Shown: positions 1 through 7,789 of the stretch, piece after piece
Layout of the letters: the number at the start of each line of letters is the position of its first letter
Position numbering within the stretch: position 1 is the first letter of the stretch
NCBI RefSeq assembly: GCF_010882125.1
Contig: NZ_JAAGVZ010000025.1
Coordinates: 1-45,785 of the forward strand
DNA: 45,785 nucleotides
Direction: 5' to 3'
Source: Peribacillus alkalitolerans
GTDB taxonomy: Bacteria; Bacillota; Bacilli; Bacillales; DSM-1321
Notes under the pieces: generated by a model
The model's database searches: none
Told to the model about the DNA's origin: nothing
The model's input: the letters and a program-made list of their open reading frames with translations, nothing else
Translations under genes and position numbers: made by a program

Positions 1-46
1 TAACATATTTATCACCTAAGCACATTTTGTAGTACCTTCATTATAC

Positions 47-95
47 AAAAAAAGACCGCAGACAAATCCCCTTTTTGGGGGATTTGTCTACAGTC
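47..95 (-). terminator. Rho-independent terminator of the DUF2164 gene
   Basis: An 11-bp perfect stem (GACAAATCCCC at 61-71 with GGGGATTTGTC at 78-88) has weaker outer pairing. On the minus strand it is followed by seven T residues (A-run at 47-53). It lies just past the stop codon of the minus-strand gene at 132-371. Confidence 0.8.
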
Positions 96-97
96 TG

Positions 98-127
98 AAA
101 GGAGATCCTTTAAAGGATCTCCTTTTT
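98..127 (+). terminator. Palindromic terminator, plus-strand T-run
   Basis: GGAGATCC at 101-108 pairs with GGATCTCC at 115-122, and a T-run on the plus strand (123-127) follows. It probably ends transcription arriving from a plus-strand gene left of the window. Together with the hairpin at 47-95 it makes a two-way terminator. Confidence 0.6.
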
Positions 128-131
128 ACAT

Positions 132-371
132 TTATCGAATTGGTCTTTTAAGTGAATGTAGATCCTCTTCTATCCCTACCATTCTATCTTCTACAAGTTT
201 TTGGGAATCCCTTATGCCAGCGTTATAATAATGAGGAGCGATCGTTTCCTTGAAGAAATCCAGGATGTTTTCTGCTACAAATCTAGATAGTTCTTCGTCT
301 CTTTCATGTAAAAAGAAAGTTTGAATATCAGAAATCATTTTTTCATTTTCTTCCCGAGTAATTTTGTACAT
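132..371 (-). CDS. DUF2164 family protein, 79 aa
   Basis: Small acidic cytoplasmic protein that looks like DUF2164, a family of about 80 residues with unknown function. The cue is the order of a helix with LSRFVAENILDFF, then APHYYNAGIRDSQKLVEDR, then a charged C-terminus (family assignment from memory of the pattern). The start is the ATG at 369-371. It has an AGGAGGGG ribosome binding site at 375-383; the frame is open 22 codons further upstream, but that stretch is unlike the family. No signal peptide or membrane segment is seen. It forms a single-gene unit: the pbuO terminator lies upstream and its own terminator follows. Confidence 0.8.
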   Translation of the reverse strand: MYKITREENEKMISDIQTFFLHERDEELSRFVAENILDFFKETIAPHYYNAGIRDSQKLVEDRMVGIEEDLHSLKRPIR

Positions 372-418
372 AATTCCCCTCCTATAAATAAATTTTAACA
401 TAATTTTTATTAATAAAT

Positions 419-463
419 GAAAAGGGTGCCCAAGCATGTCTATTGACTGTACTTGAACACCCT
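419..463 (-). terminator. Terminator of the purine permease gene
   Basis: On the minus strand AGGGTG (458-463) pairs with CACCCT (423-428), with additional inner G-U-rich pairing, followed by TTTTCATTT. It sits 6 bases past the stop codon of the permease. Confidence 0.6.
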
Positions 464-468
464 AATTG

Positions 469-1779
469 TTATGAAAATGAATGCAGAATAAAGTTTAGTA
501 AGAACAATCCTGCTATCAAGATAAGCGGTAAAGATACTTGTTTTCTTTTTCCAAGTAATAGTTTAATGATTGGGTAAGTGATGAACCCAAATGCGATTCC
601 ATCCGCTATGCTATAAGTGAAAGGAATCATCACAATGATTAAGAATGCCGGAAAGGCTTCTGTAAAATCATTAAAGTCAATATGCTTCACATTCTGCAAC
701 ATTAATGCCCCAATAATAATAAGGATCGGTGCAATCGCACTACCAGGAATGATCTTAATGACTGGAATAAAGAAAAGTGAAACTAAAAACAGCAAACCAG
801 TTGTAACTGCTGTCAAACCTGTTCGACCACCTGCTGCAATTCCAGACGCAGTTTCAACTGTTGCAACAGATGGGCTAGAGCCAAATAGTCCACATAGAAT
901 GGAAGAAATTGCAGTTGATCTGTAACCAGATACAAACTTCTCTGGTTTATTGATCATAGATGTATGTCCATGAACTAGGCCGATGTTTTCAAATACTAAC
1001 ACCATGGCAAAAGAGAATGAAGCAACCCAAAATGCCGTCGACCAAATGTTAGACAATGAAAAAGCAAAGAATACATCTTGAAAATCTTTAAATCCAGCAG
1101 TGGCTTCTGAAAACGTCCCGAATCCTTCCCATGTCACTAGACCAAACAATGCAGCAATAGCCGTTCCTATCAGCATACTGATTAAAAAATTGCCAGGTAC
1201 ATTTTTAATAAAAAGCGTAACAGTTACAATTAAAGTCAGGATCGTGGCAAGTACAATGGGATTGTTAAATTGACCAATCATAAGGATGGAATGCTCACCA
1301 GTTTGGATTAATCCTCCCTTTTCCAAACCAATCATAGTTAGGAATAAACCCAATCCAACGGTAATCGCTTCTTTCAATGATTGTGGAATCGCATCAGACA
1401 ATAGTGTCACAAGTGGTGTAAATGCAACAATTGCGAACAGTATTCCTGATACAGTCACTACTCCTAAAGCTTGTTGCCAAGAAAAGCCCATGTTCTGGAC
1501 AATGGTATAAGTGAACATCGCATTTAATCCCATACCAGGCACTAAAATGATTGGCGTGTTCGACCATAATCCAACTAACACACAGCTAATAAAACTAACT
1601 AATGCTGTTGCAATAATACCAGCTTCTCTTGGAATACCCGCTTCTGCCAAAATGGATGAGTTGACAGCAATGATATAGACAATTGTAAAAAACGAAACAG
1701 CACCGGCAAGGATCTCCTTCTTTAAAGTGGTTTGGTTTTCTACAAGACTAAAGCGCTGTTGAATCCAATGCTGTAGCAA
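469..1779 (-). CDS. pbuO: Guanine/hypoxanthine permease, NCS2 family (PbuO/PbuG type)
   Basis: A 436-residue membrane protein of the AzgA-like branch of NCS2 nucleobase:cation symporters, expected to import guanine or hypoxanthine for purine salvage. It has about 12-14 hydrophobic segments over its whole length. Family motifs seen are GMGLNAMFTY near residue 80 and LFGSSPSVATVETASGIAAGGRTGL near residue 300 (cited in two parts: SSPSVATVETASG and AAGGRTGLTA). The length matches PbuO (about 432) and PbuG (about 440). The N-terminus (VENQTTLKKEILAG) seems closer to PbuO, so the symbol is tentative. The start is TTG at 1777-1779, preceded by GAGGAG. It is a monocistronic unit with a long leader, a promoter at 1940-1967 and a possible PurR site upstream. 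Confidence 0.88.
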   Translation of the reverse strand: MLQHWIQQRFSLVENQTTLKKEILAGAVSFFTIVYIIAVNSSILAEAGIPREAGIIATALVSFISCVLVGLWSNTPIILVPGMGLNAMFTYTIVQNMGFSWQQALGVVTVSGILFAIVAFTPLVTLLSDAIPQSLKEAITVGLGLFLTMIGLEKGGLIQTGEHSILMIGQFNNPIVLATILTLIVTVTLFIKNVPGNFLISMLIGTAIAALFGLVTWEGFGTFSEATAGFKDFQDVFFAFSLSNIWSTAFWVASFSFAMVLVFENIGLVHGHTSMINKPEKFVSGYRSTAISSILCGLFGSSPSVATVETASGIAAGGRTGLTAVTTGLLFLVSLFFIPVIKIIPGSAIAPILIIIGALMLQNVKHIDFNDFTEAFPAFLIIVMIPFTYSIADGIAFGFITYPIIKLLLGKRKQVSLPLILIAGLFLLNFILHSFS

Positions 1780-1939
1780 GTAAATCTCCTCTATTCAATT
1801 TATCCCTCGCCCACCCAAGTAACTCCTAAGAGGTACGTACCTCCAAAAGCCCTCAAGTTCTCATTATAGAGCCATCAGACCTATTTTTCAATATCCGTAT
1901 AGGATATAAATGTTGGTAAGGATAGTGAAGGACTATCTT
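1780..1939 (-). promoter_or_regulatory. Structured 5' leader of the purine permease gene
   Basis: About 150 nt of leader between the predicted start of transcription and the TTG codon. It holds three self-complementary segments: GATAGT/ACTATC (1919-1935), ATATCC/GGATAT (1891-1907) and GAGGTACGTACCTC (1829-1842). I looked for the purine-riboswitch core (a TCTACC-like J2/3, two kissing loops) and did not find it, so no known riboswitch class is claimed. Confidence 0.35.
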
Positions 1940-1967
1940 ATTGTATACTCTCCACTATTTTGTTCAA
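1940..1967 (-). promoter_or_regulatory. Sigma-A promoter of the purine permease gene
   Basis: On the minus strand TTGAAC (1962-1967) is followed after 16 bases by TACAAT (1940-1945). Transcription would start near 1933. Confidence 0.5.
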
Positions 1968-2017
1968 TAAAGCCTGCGATATTCCTATAGACTGTCAAAA
2001 AGCATTAAAAAAAGGTT

Positions 2018-2036
2018 CGAACAAATTTCTTGTCCG
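2018..2036 (-). promoter_or_regulatory. Candidate PurR box pair
   Basis: Two inverted half-sites (CGAACAAAT at 2018-2026 and, on the other strand, CGGACAAG at 2029-2036) have central G residues 16 bp apart. They resemble the PurBox pair known from B. subtilis (consensus around CCGAAC, inverted, 16-17 apart). The site lies about 85-100 bp upstream of the predicted start, a usual place for PurR. Each half-site deviates from consensus, so this is a suggestion. Confidence 0.4.
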
Positions 2037-2064
2037 ATAATCTTGAATTCATTCATCTCTCTTT

Positions 2065-2544
2065 TTAATCTCTATATAAATGGTTGATAGATTCCAAGTT
2101 CATCGGACGAACCATCCTTTTTTCTGCATCAGTAATACGTTCAAATCCAAATTGACTGTATAATCCATGGGCATCCTTCGTGCTCAGGTTGAAGGATACG
2201 CCTTTTAGTTGAGGATGTTCAAAGATGGAGGCGATCAACCATTTACTTAATCCCTTTCCTCTGTATTCAGGTAGTATAAAGACGTCGCCTAACCATGCAT
2301 ATCGTACAAAATCAGTAACCACGCGAGCAAAACCTATTTGTTTAGCTTCCTTTTGTTCTGGATTTCCATCAAACACCCCGTAGCAAATAGGGGTATAATG
2401 AACAGTTGCTTCAACTGCTTTTTTAGAAATTCCTTTTGCCCAATATGAATCATCACTTAAAAACTTATGTATTGTTAATACATCAAGATAATCTTTATTT
2501 GTCGAAATATAGTACTTACCATTTGAAATAATATGATTCTCCAT
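2065..2544 (-). CDS. GNAT family N-acetyltransferase, 159 aa
   Basis: Acetyl-CoA-dependent N-acetyltransferase of the GNAT fold. The diagnostic part is around residues 95-115, where DVFILPEYRGKGLSKWLIAS contains the acetyl-CoA pyrophosphate-binding RGKGL loop. The C-terminal ...AHGLYSQFGFERI is the usual last helix/strand of the family. Substrate unknown. The start is the ATG at 2542-2544 with a GGGAG site upstream; the open frame continues another 39 codons into the divergent gene but lacks a better ribosome binding site. It is divergent from the small membrane protein gene at 2615, with 70 bp between them. Confidence 0.85.
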   Translation of the reverse strand: MENHIISNGKYYISTNKDYLDVLTIHKFLSDDSYWAKGISKKAVEATVHYTPICYGVFDGNPEQKEAKQIGFARVVTDFVRYAWLGDVFILPEYRGKGLSKWLIASIFEHPQLKGVSFNLSTKDAHGLYSQFGFERITDAEKRMVRPMNLESINHLYRD

Positions 2545-2614
2545 TAAAATACTCCCTATATTAAAATTAAGTATCATGACATAATAGATAAAAAAGTAGA
2601 ATAGGAGATTTTCC

Positions 2615-2827
2615 ATGAATCCACTCTCACTAGCTGCCATTTCATTTCCGGTTTGTATCATTCTTCTAGTTCTAATTGGATTTTACAAAGTCTTTATCAA
2701 GAAAAAAACGGTTGTAAATTTCTACACACCATTTGACCAAATCACTGGACAAAGTAACGTTGAATTCCATGAAGAACAAGAAGTTTTGGAAGAAGAAAAA
2801 GACCAAGGAGACAAGCCTTGGCAATAG
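2615..2827 (+). CDS. Small membrane protein, DUF3951-like, 70 aa
   Basis: One N-terminal membrane span (about residues 5-27) is followed by a lysine-rich stop-transfer stretch (FIKKKTVVNFYTPFDQITGQ) and a very acidic tail. This is the layout of the small Bacillus family I recall as DUF3951; function unknown. The positive-inside rule places the acidic tail in the cytoplasm. The start ATG at 2615 follows AGGAG (2603-2607). It overlaps the upstream open frame of the divergent acetyltransferase, which supports the shorter form of that gene. Confidence 0.75.
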   Translation: MNPLSLAAISFPVCIILLVLIGFYKVFIKKKTVVNFYTPFDQITGQSNVEFHEEQEVLEEEKDQGDKPWQ

Positions 2828-2908
2828 TTCCATCTTTTTTATCACTAATCTATAAGACGATACATAAAAGTTTCCGTTTCATTGTTCAACCTTCATTATA
2901 TGTGAAAA

Positions 2909-2945
2909 TAAAAAGCACAATTCCGTTATGGTTTGTGCCCTTTTT
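2909..2945. terminator. Bidirectional terminator
   Basis: GCACAA (2915-2920) pairs with TTGTGC (2933-2938). There is a T-run on the plus strand (2941-2945) and an A-rich run on the left side that is T-rich on the minus strand. It serves both the gene ending at 2827 and the VOC gene ending at 2951. Confidence 0.65.
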
Positions 2946-2950
2946 TACAA

Positions 2951-3367
2951 TTATTCTTGATTAACAGCACTTTCTTCCATATAAAATAACTCCCAAATAT
3001 GTCCGTCTAAATCCTGAAAACTCCAACCGTACATAAAACCATGGTCTATCGGATCATTTGAAGGCTTAGCTCCTGCTTCCAGAGCTTTGTTTACAATCTC
3101 ATTCACTTGGTCTCTACTGTTTGCTGACAACGCTAGAATAACTTCTTTGCTGTTGGAGGTATCAGGGATATCTTTCTTAGTAAAGCTCTTAAAATAACTT
3201 TCCACTAATAGCATTACAAAAATATTTTCACTAACAATCATGCATGTTGCATTTTCATCTGTAAATTGGGGATTAAATTCAAAGCCTAGTTGAGTGAAAA
3301 ATTCAATAGATTGGTTTAGATTTTCTACAGGTAAGTTAACAAAAATCTTATCAAATTGAGTTCCCAT
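2951..3367 (-). CDS. VOC (glyoxalase/bleomycin-resistance fold) protein, 138 aa
   Basis: Single-domain vicinal-oxygen-chelate protein with the expected two beta-alpha-beta-beta-beta modules: an N-terminal FVNLPVENLNQSIEFFTQLG unit and a C-terminal GFMYGWSFQDLDGHIWELFY unit. The C-terminal Glu in DGHIWELFYM is the usual metal-ligand position. The usual N-terminal His is replaced by Asn in IFVNLPV, as in many lactoylglutathione-lyase-like proteins of unknown substrate, so activity cannot be predicted. The ATG at 3365-3367 has an AGGAAAAGGAG site. It stands alone; no partner gene suggests a substrate. Confidence 0.82.
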   Translation of the reverse strand: MGTQFDKIFVNLPVENLNQSIEFFTQLGFEFNPQFTDENATCMIVSENIFVMLLVESYFKSFTKKDIPDTSNSKEVILALSANSRDQVNEIVNKALEAGAKPSNDPIDHGFMYGWSFQDLDGHIWELFYMEESAVNQE

Positions 3368-3543
3368 TTTATTCTCCTTTTCCTATAAAAATTATTGCTC
3401 TACATACTATTCTCTAATGTTTTCTATTTTCCTTCGATCAAACAATCATTTTGTCTATTAAACACTGAGCTTTAACAAAGCCATCTATTAAATGAACGTA
3501 TTTTTCTATCCAATAGTCTTAACAAATAGGTAAAATAAAATAA

Positions 3544-3566
3544 ACCAATTAGCATTAAGCTAACTG
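3544..3566 (-). terminator. Terminator overlapping the end of the ECF sigma gene
   Basis: On the minus strand CCAGTTAGC (3558-3566) pairs with GCTAATTGG (3544-3552) with one mismatch, followed by TTTATTTTATTTT. The stem includes the last codons of the gene. It marks the end of the operon that starts at 7328. Confidence 0.6.
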
Positions 3567-4076
3567 GCGTTGATGGTTCACAAGTTCTGTTTTTAGTAAT
3601 CTTCTTGAACGATGGATCCACGTTTTCACAGTACCCAATTTAATATGCAACTGATTAGAAATGTCTTCATCTTTCATGCCATGAAAGGCTTTTAACAAAA
3701 ACACTTGTCGCCTTGCATCATCCCATTCATTCACACAATCATACATTTTTTCAATGAGTTCTGCATTATCTACAATTTGATCAATGGAGGGTTGTGGAGA
3801 AGCTGTATATTCATAGAAATTTTCTATAAGATATGCCTCATTCTTTTTTTCCTTCCTCAAATAATCTATCGCAGTTCGTCTGGCAATCATAGACAGCCAT
3901 GCACCTGCCCTGTCTGAATGGGTGAGCGTCTCCAATTTTTGATACGCTTTTACAAACGTATCCTGTACAATATCCTCCGTTAAAAAAGGGTCATGAATGA
4001 TGGAGCGGACAATTCCTTTTAACATCTTTTCATACCGAACATACAGCCCTTCAAAGTCTATTTCAAGTTGATTCAT
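3555..4076 (-). CDS. ECF-type RNA polymerase sigma factor, 173 aa
   Basis: A group-IV (ECF) sigma factor. Region 2 covers about residues 8-78, with DIVQDTFVKAYQKL near 36-48 and the AWLSMIARRTAIDYLRK helix that reads the -10 element. Region 4 covers about 115-165 and ends in the HIKLGTVKTWIHRSRRLLK helix-turn-helix that reads the -35 element. The ATG at 4074-4076 follows GGAGGATG. It is the last gene of a GntR-ATPase-permease operon, 24 bp after the permease. I see no anti-sigma gene next to it, which is unusual: most ECF factors are followed by a membrane anti-sigma factor. The large extracytoplasmic part of the ABC permease could take a sensory role, but that is speculation. Confidence 0.9.
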   Translation of the reverse strand: MNQLEIDFEGLYVRYEKMLKGIVRSIIHDPFLTEDIVQDTFVKAYQKLETLTHSDRAGAWLSMIARRTAIDYLRKEKKNEAYLIENFYEYTASPQPSIDQIVDNAELIEKMYDCVNEWDDARRQVFLLKAFHGMKDEDISNQLHIKLGTVKTWIHRSRRLLKTELVNHQRQLA

Positions 4077-4100
4077 CCGTCATCCTCCATCCTTCATGTT

Positions 4101-6074
4101 TTATTTCGCGAAATGATTTTTTATAAATTCTGGTGCATATTCCTCTGAAATTGCTTTAACTTCATAATTTTCTTTTCCTTTGTAACGGTATAAAAGCAAA
4201 TATGGTCCTTTTTCCAGATCCCAATTATCTAGAGTTAAGCATTCATTAATTGGATCCTTATCGGTGATTTTCAATGCTGAACCGTGTTTTATAATCTGTT
4301 TTTGTACCTCTTCGTATTCAAAATAACCTCTTTCATCTTTGCTAACTTGATCATTTGGAAGAATAAAAATTTCTTCGATATCATCAGCAGTGATGATCGC
4401 TTTGTCAAGTTCCCCTTGCTTTTTGAGTAATGATTGAAGTTCTTCAAAGTACGGGTACATATCTGTATATACTCGTTTTCCATTACTCAACAATAGTTCA
4501 ATATTAGAAGAGGGCTCAATATTACTTGTCATATTTTCGTATGTCATACCGTACATGTCATTTTTTAACGCATCTAAGACTGCTTCTATCTTTGGTCCTT
4601 CTGTTACATTCAAGCGTTTATCGACAGGTCCATTAGGCATGATGGTAATTTTATCAACTTTATCCGTGTTTACCTTCAAGATTGGGTATTGCATTTCTTT
4701 ATATTCTTTGGATTCATAAATTGGTTTGTTATAGGCGGCGAGATTCCTACTATCCTCTACTCGATACTGTCGAACAAATCTATCACCATTCTTCATCTCG
4801 TAAATGAAAAATTTATTAGAATAGTATTGATAATTTGATTGTTTAATAGGATCTAGTTTAGCAACCTCTTTATGAAGGGCTATTACATTTTCAATGCTTT
4901 CCTTGCTAGAAAGTAAGGAAAGTTTGCCATGCTCTGTCCCCTCCATGTAGGCTTGGACATTATCACCCATATAAACCTTTTCCACCTCGCTTAATGGAGG
5001 CACTTTTTTCTCAAAGCCTGTAAAATCAATTAGGAAAAGTCCATATAGTACTGCAATAGCCACTAAGAAGACGGAATATCTCTTCCATTCTCCAAAATTG
5101 AATACACGCCATGTTTTTTCGATGACGCTACGAGCGACAAAATATCCGATCAATGAACCGAAAAAGTATCCAAACATGAGCCATCCAGCACTGTTCTCAG
5201 ATTCCCCAAAGTACAGGCCTCCCGTTAGCATAAAACAAAATGCTACACCATACGTGAAGATTGGTCTAAGGATTGGATAAGCCAATGCTTGGGATGCACT
5301 TTCGATATTTCTCTTTTGGTATAACCAAAGAGCTAATCCGTAAAATACTATAATGGCAATCCCAAACATCCATGCAGCTTGTGTCCCTAAATTCTTATGC
5401 CCTAAGTTTGATGCATAGAGGATAGGAGAATATTCATAGACCTTTGCAGACAAATAATAATCATAGGCAAAACCATTTAAGAAATATTTAAGTGAATATA
5501 CCACCAACATAAATATTCCAGTCGGGAACAACAAAAAAATAGTTGTAAGAACGCCTTGGAATACTGCGATCCCTGTAATGGTTGCGACTAATACCCCTGA
5601 AAAGAAGATAAATAATCCAAATAAAATTGTTACACCCATCCACGAAAAAACTTCGTTAATTGTAATGAATTCTTGCAATGATAATGTTGACCTTAAAACT
5701 AAAACTAGGATTCCATTAAAAAGTACTGGAACTATGTAAAGCATTACACCCATCATGATGTATTGGTTAAACAATCTAGAACGCTTCACTGGAAGACTGT
5801 GAATAAAATCTGCTGCTTGTTTATTATGAAGATACGAAAATAAGAAAATACTTAGAAGGAGTGGTACCACAAGCATCATTACATATTGGATTTCGTACAA
5901 GTATGAAAAAGGATTTCGTATATTGTCATAGTAATAGGGTTCTGAGTCCATCATGATCATCTTTAAAGGTACTGAAAAGAACAATCCTATAAAGTAGATA
6001 ATTCCTACCCAGCCGCTACTCCTAATGACTTGTTTGGCTATTTCTTTATTAAACGAGAAGGTTGCCGATGGCAT
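4101..6074 (-). CDS. ABC transporter permease with large C-terminal domain, 657 aa
   Basis: Membrane subunit of an ABC exporter. Residues about 15-360 contain some nine to ten hydrophobic segments of the ABC-2 type. Residues about 365-657 form a soluble domain with alternating strands, probably outside the membrane; the architecture resembles Bacillus permeases annotated with DUF6449 (from memory). It overlaps the ATPase gene by 26 bp, so the two are translationally linked and form one transporter. The start ATG at 6072-6074 has an AGG-containing site inside the end of the ATPase gene. Substrate unknown. YtrA-controlled systems in B. subtilis respond to cell-wall antibiotics, so a cell-envelope role is a fair guess. 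Confidence 0.8.
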   Translation of the reverse strand: MPSATFSFNKEIAKQVIRSSGWVGIIYFIGLFFSVPLKMIMMDSEPYYYDNIRNPFSYLYEIQYVMMLVVPLLLSIFLFSYLHNKQAADFIHSLPVKRSRLFNQYIMMGVMLYIVPVLFNGILVLVLRSTLSLQEFITINEVFSWMGVTILFGLFIFFSGVLVATITGIAVFQGVLTTIFLLFPTGIFMLVVYSLKYFLNGFAYDYYLSAKVYEYSPILYASNLGHKNLGTQAAWMFGIAIIVFYGLALWLYQKRNIESASQALAYPILRPIFTYGVAFCFMLTGGLYFGESENSAGWLMFGYFFGSLIGYFVARSVIEKTWRVFNFGEWKRYSVFLVAIAVLYGLFLIDFTGFEKKVPPLSEVEKVYMGDNVQAYMEGTEHGKLSLLSSKESIENVIALHKEVAKLDPIKQSNYQYYSNKFFIYEMKNGDRFVRQYRVEDSRNLAAYNKPIYESKEYKEMQYPILKVNTDKVDKITIMPNGPVDKRLNVTEGPKIEAVLDALKNDMYGMTYENMTSNIEPSSNIELLLSNGKRVYTDMYPYFEELQSLLKKQGELDKAIITADDIEEIFILPNDQVSKDERGYFEYEEVQKQIIKHGSALKITDKDPINECLTLDNWDLEKGPYLLLYRYKGKENYEVKAISEEYAPEFIKNHFAK

Positions 6075-6945
6075 ATCCTGCTTCCCCCATTTCGTAAATG
6101 AATATTTCTTCTAACGTTAAAGGAAGCATGTCAAACAAAACTGGATGGAGAGATCGGAAATGTTTTTCAATCTCTTCCTCTTTGCCTCGCACCACACATA
6201 ATATGACACTTCCTCTTTTCTCTTGATGAAGGACTTTTAGTCCTTCGAAAATTTGCGTTGGGTCCTCTTTAAATGCAATTTGAATTTTATGAACATCCGA
6301 TTTTAAATCGTCTAGATCTTTTTCTAACATCATTTGCCCTTTATGTAAAATTCCGATGTGGTCACAAATATCCTCGACTTCCCGTAAGTTGTGAGAAGAT
6401 ATTATGACCGTCATTTCACGATCGGCTACATCCTGGACGAGCATATTCTTAACTTTTTTCCTTATTACTGGATCTAAACCATCGAAAGGCTCATCAAGAA
6501 GCACTACATCCGGCATAGAGGAAAATGCCAACCAAAACGCCACTTGTCTTTGCATTCCTTTTGAAAAACGTTGAACCTTTTTATCTACATCAATATCAAA
6601 CATTGCTTTTAATTTCTCGAATCTTTCCCAGTCCCAATGCGGGTAAATCGTTGAATAATAATCCGCCATTTGCTTAACGGTGTAATGGGAGAAGAAGAAA
6701 GGGATGTCAGGCATAAAGATTAGCTTATTTTTTATAGCTAAATTTTCAAATACAGTTTCACCATTTATTTCTGCTTGACCTGTATCTTGCTTATAAATAC
6801 CGGTAAGCATCTTCAATAGCGTTGTTTTTCCTGCACCATTTGATCCTAGCAGACCGTAGATTGACCCTTTTTGTACAGAGAAAGAAACATTATCCACCAC
6901 AATATTATCTTCAAACTTTTTCGATAACTGATAGATTTCGATCAT
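6049..6945 (-). CDS. ABC transporter ATP-binding protein, 298 aa
   Basis: Cytoplasmic ATPase partner of the permease just downstream. It contains Walker A GSNGAGKTT (about residues 34-42), signature RFSKGMQRQVAF (about 128-139), Walker B VVLLDEPFDGLDP (about 150-162) and the H-loop VIISSHNLREVED. These are in the right order for a CcmA/YtrB-like subunit. Its ATG overlaps the stop codon of the GntR gene (ATGA), and its end overlaps the permease start by 26 bp. GntR, ATPase and permease are therefore made from one message. Confidence 0.93.
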   Translation of the reverse strand: MIEIYQLSKKFEDNIVVDNVSFSVQKGSIYGLLGSNGAGKTTLLKMLTGIYKQDTGQAEINGETVFENLAIKNKLIFMPDIPFFFSHYTVKQMADYYSTIYPHWDWERFEKLKAMFDIDVDKKVQRFSKGMQRQVAFWLAFSSMPDVVLLDEPFDGLDPVIRKKVKNMLVQDVADREMTVIISSHNLREVEDICDHIGILHKGQMMLEKDLDDLKSDVHKIQIAFKEDPTQIFEGLKVLHQEKRGSVILCVVRGKEEEIEKHFRSLHPVLFDMLPLTLEEIFIYEMGEAGYAIGNLLV

Positions 6946-7328
6946 ACTTCCTGTGTCCCTCCCAGGGAAGCATCGAGCTCCCGTACGATAGAAATCACAT
7001 CTTCCGCTTTCAATCCAAGATACATAGCTTCAGACAATACTTTTACGAGTTCTTTCTTCACCGTTTCTAACTTCTCTGAATTTATGACAAGACTATTTGG
7101 GTTCACAAAACTTCCCCTCCCTTTCACGGAGTATATATATCCTTGCACTTCTAATTCTCGGTATGCCTTTTGTATGGTATTGGGATTAATCGTCAACTGC
7201 TGTGCCAATGTCCGTACAGAAGGTAGCTGTTCATCTACTTTCAATACTTCACTGATGATTAGTTCCTTAAGCTTATCCACAAGCTGCTCATATATTGGCT
7301 GCCGGCTTCTCATATCTAATTCAAACAA
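6942..7328 (-). CDS. GntR-family transcriptional repressor, YtrA subfamily, 128 aa
   Basis: The N-terminal winged helix-turn-helix (about residues 10-78; PIYEQLVDKLKELI, then LPSVRTLAQQLTINPNTIQKAYRELE and GRGSFV) is followed by a short C-terminal helical part of about 45 residues. That short tail defines the YtrA subfamily, which usually represses its own ABC-transporter operon. The start is TTG at 7326-7328 with GAGGGTGA upstream; the resulting N-terminus MFELDMRS aligns with YtrA-type proteins. A matching operator lies at 7354-7378. First gene of the operon with the ATPase, the permease and the ECF sigma factor. Confidence 0.9.
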   Translation of the reverse strand: MFELDMRSRQPIYEQLVDKLKELIISEVLKVDEQLPSVRTLAQQLTINPNTIQKAYRELEVQGYIYSVKGRGSFVNPNSLVINSEKLETVKKELVKVLSEAMYLGLKAEDVISIVRELDASLGGTQEV

Positions 7329-7353
7329 CCGTTATCACCCTCACTCTGTACTG

Positions 7354-7378
7354 TGTGTATTACGAGTATTAGTACACT
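7354..7378 (-). promoter_or_regulatory. YtrA-type GntR operator
   Basis: The plus strand reads TGTGTA-N13-TACACT, one base away from the AGTGTA-N13-TACACT operator described for B. subtilis YtrA. It lies 26 bp upstream of the TTG start of the GntR gene, the expected place for autorepression. Confidence 0.75.
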
Positions 7379-7462
7379 TAAATCATATTACATTCATTTG
7401 AAAAAAGAAAGCATTTTTTTCCATTATTTTTCTACTATCCAAAAATCATATTCCCACTAGAA

Positions 7463-7488
7463 AAAGCACCGTTTAATACCGGTGCTTT
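7463..7488 (-). terminator. Hairpin with T-run on the minus strand
   Basis: AAAGCACCG (7463-7471) pairs with CGGTGCTTT (7480-7488). Five T residues follow on the minus strand. It lies 44 bp past the stop codon of the decayed reading frame at 7532-7789 and was probably its terminator. Confidence 0.6.
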
Positions 7489-7531
7489 GGAGTAGTTGCT
7501 TTATTTTAACTCCCTCTGTTGATCTCTTTAT

Positions 7532-7789
7532 TTAAGAGAACAAAAGAAGCAGATTTCTTTTTCTCAGGATTGGAGTTTTCTTTTTCCATTTGAGGAAACT
7601 TTTCGTTGGAAGCGCAATTACAACAAGAATAATAATTTGTGTAAATATGATTTTGGAATTATCTACATTTATATACGAACTAATGATAGGACCTGTCAAG
7701 AACATGGTAAGTATAATGGCCGGAATATAATTAAAGGGAAGGGAAAAGGCTTCACGTTTACCTAAAACACGAACATTAATTAAACATTT
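7532..7789 (-). pseudogene. Remnant of a small membrane protein
   Basis: The minus strand stays open for 85 codons and reads like real protein: GKREAFSLPFNYIPAIILTM, then FLTGPIISSYINVDNSKIIF, then a second hydrophobic stretch TQIIILVVIALPTKSFL and a basic end. Two membrane spans are plausible. There is no ATG, GTG or TTG near the open end and no ribosome binding site; the frame is closed by a TAA inside a palindrome. I read it as the 3' part of a broken gene, loosely like DUF2798-type two-span proteins. It has its own terminator downstream. Confidence 0.4.

Noticed and set aside
1780-1940. Purine riboswitch in front of the purine permease gene
   Set aside because: Expected from the family, but the conserved J2/3 strand and the loop sequences are absent. 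The real aptamer of the window is at 7868-7938.
6822-7401. Plus-strand frames opposite the GntR and ATPase genes
   Set aside because: Shadows of well-supported minus-strand genes; no ribosome binding sites.
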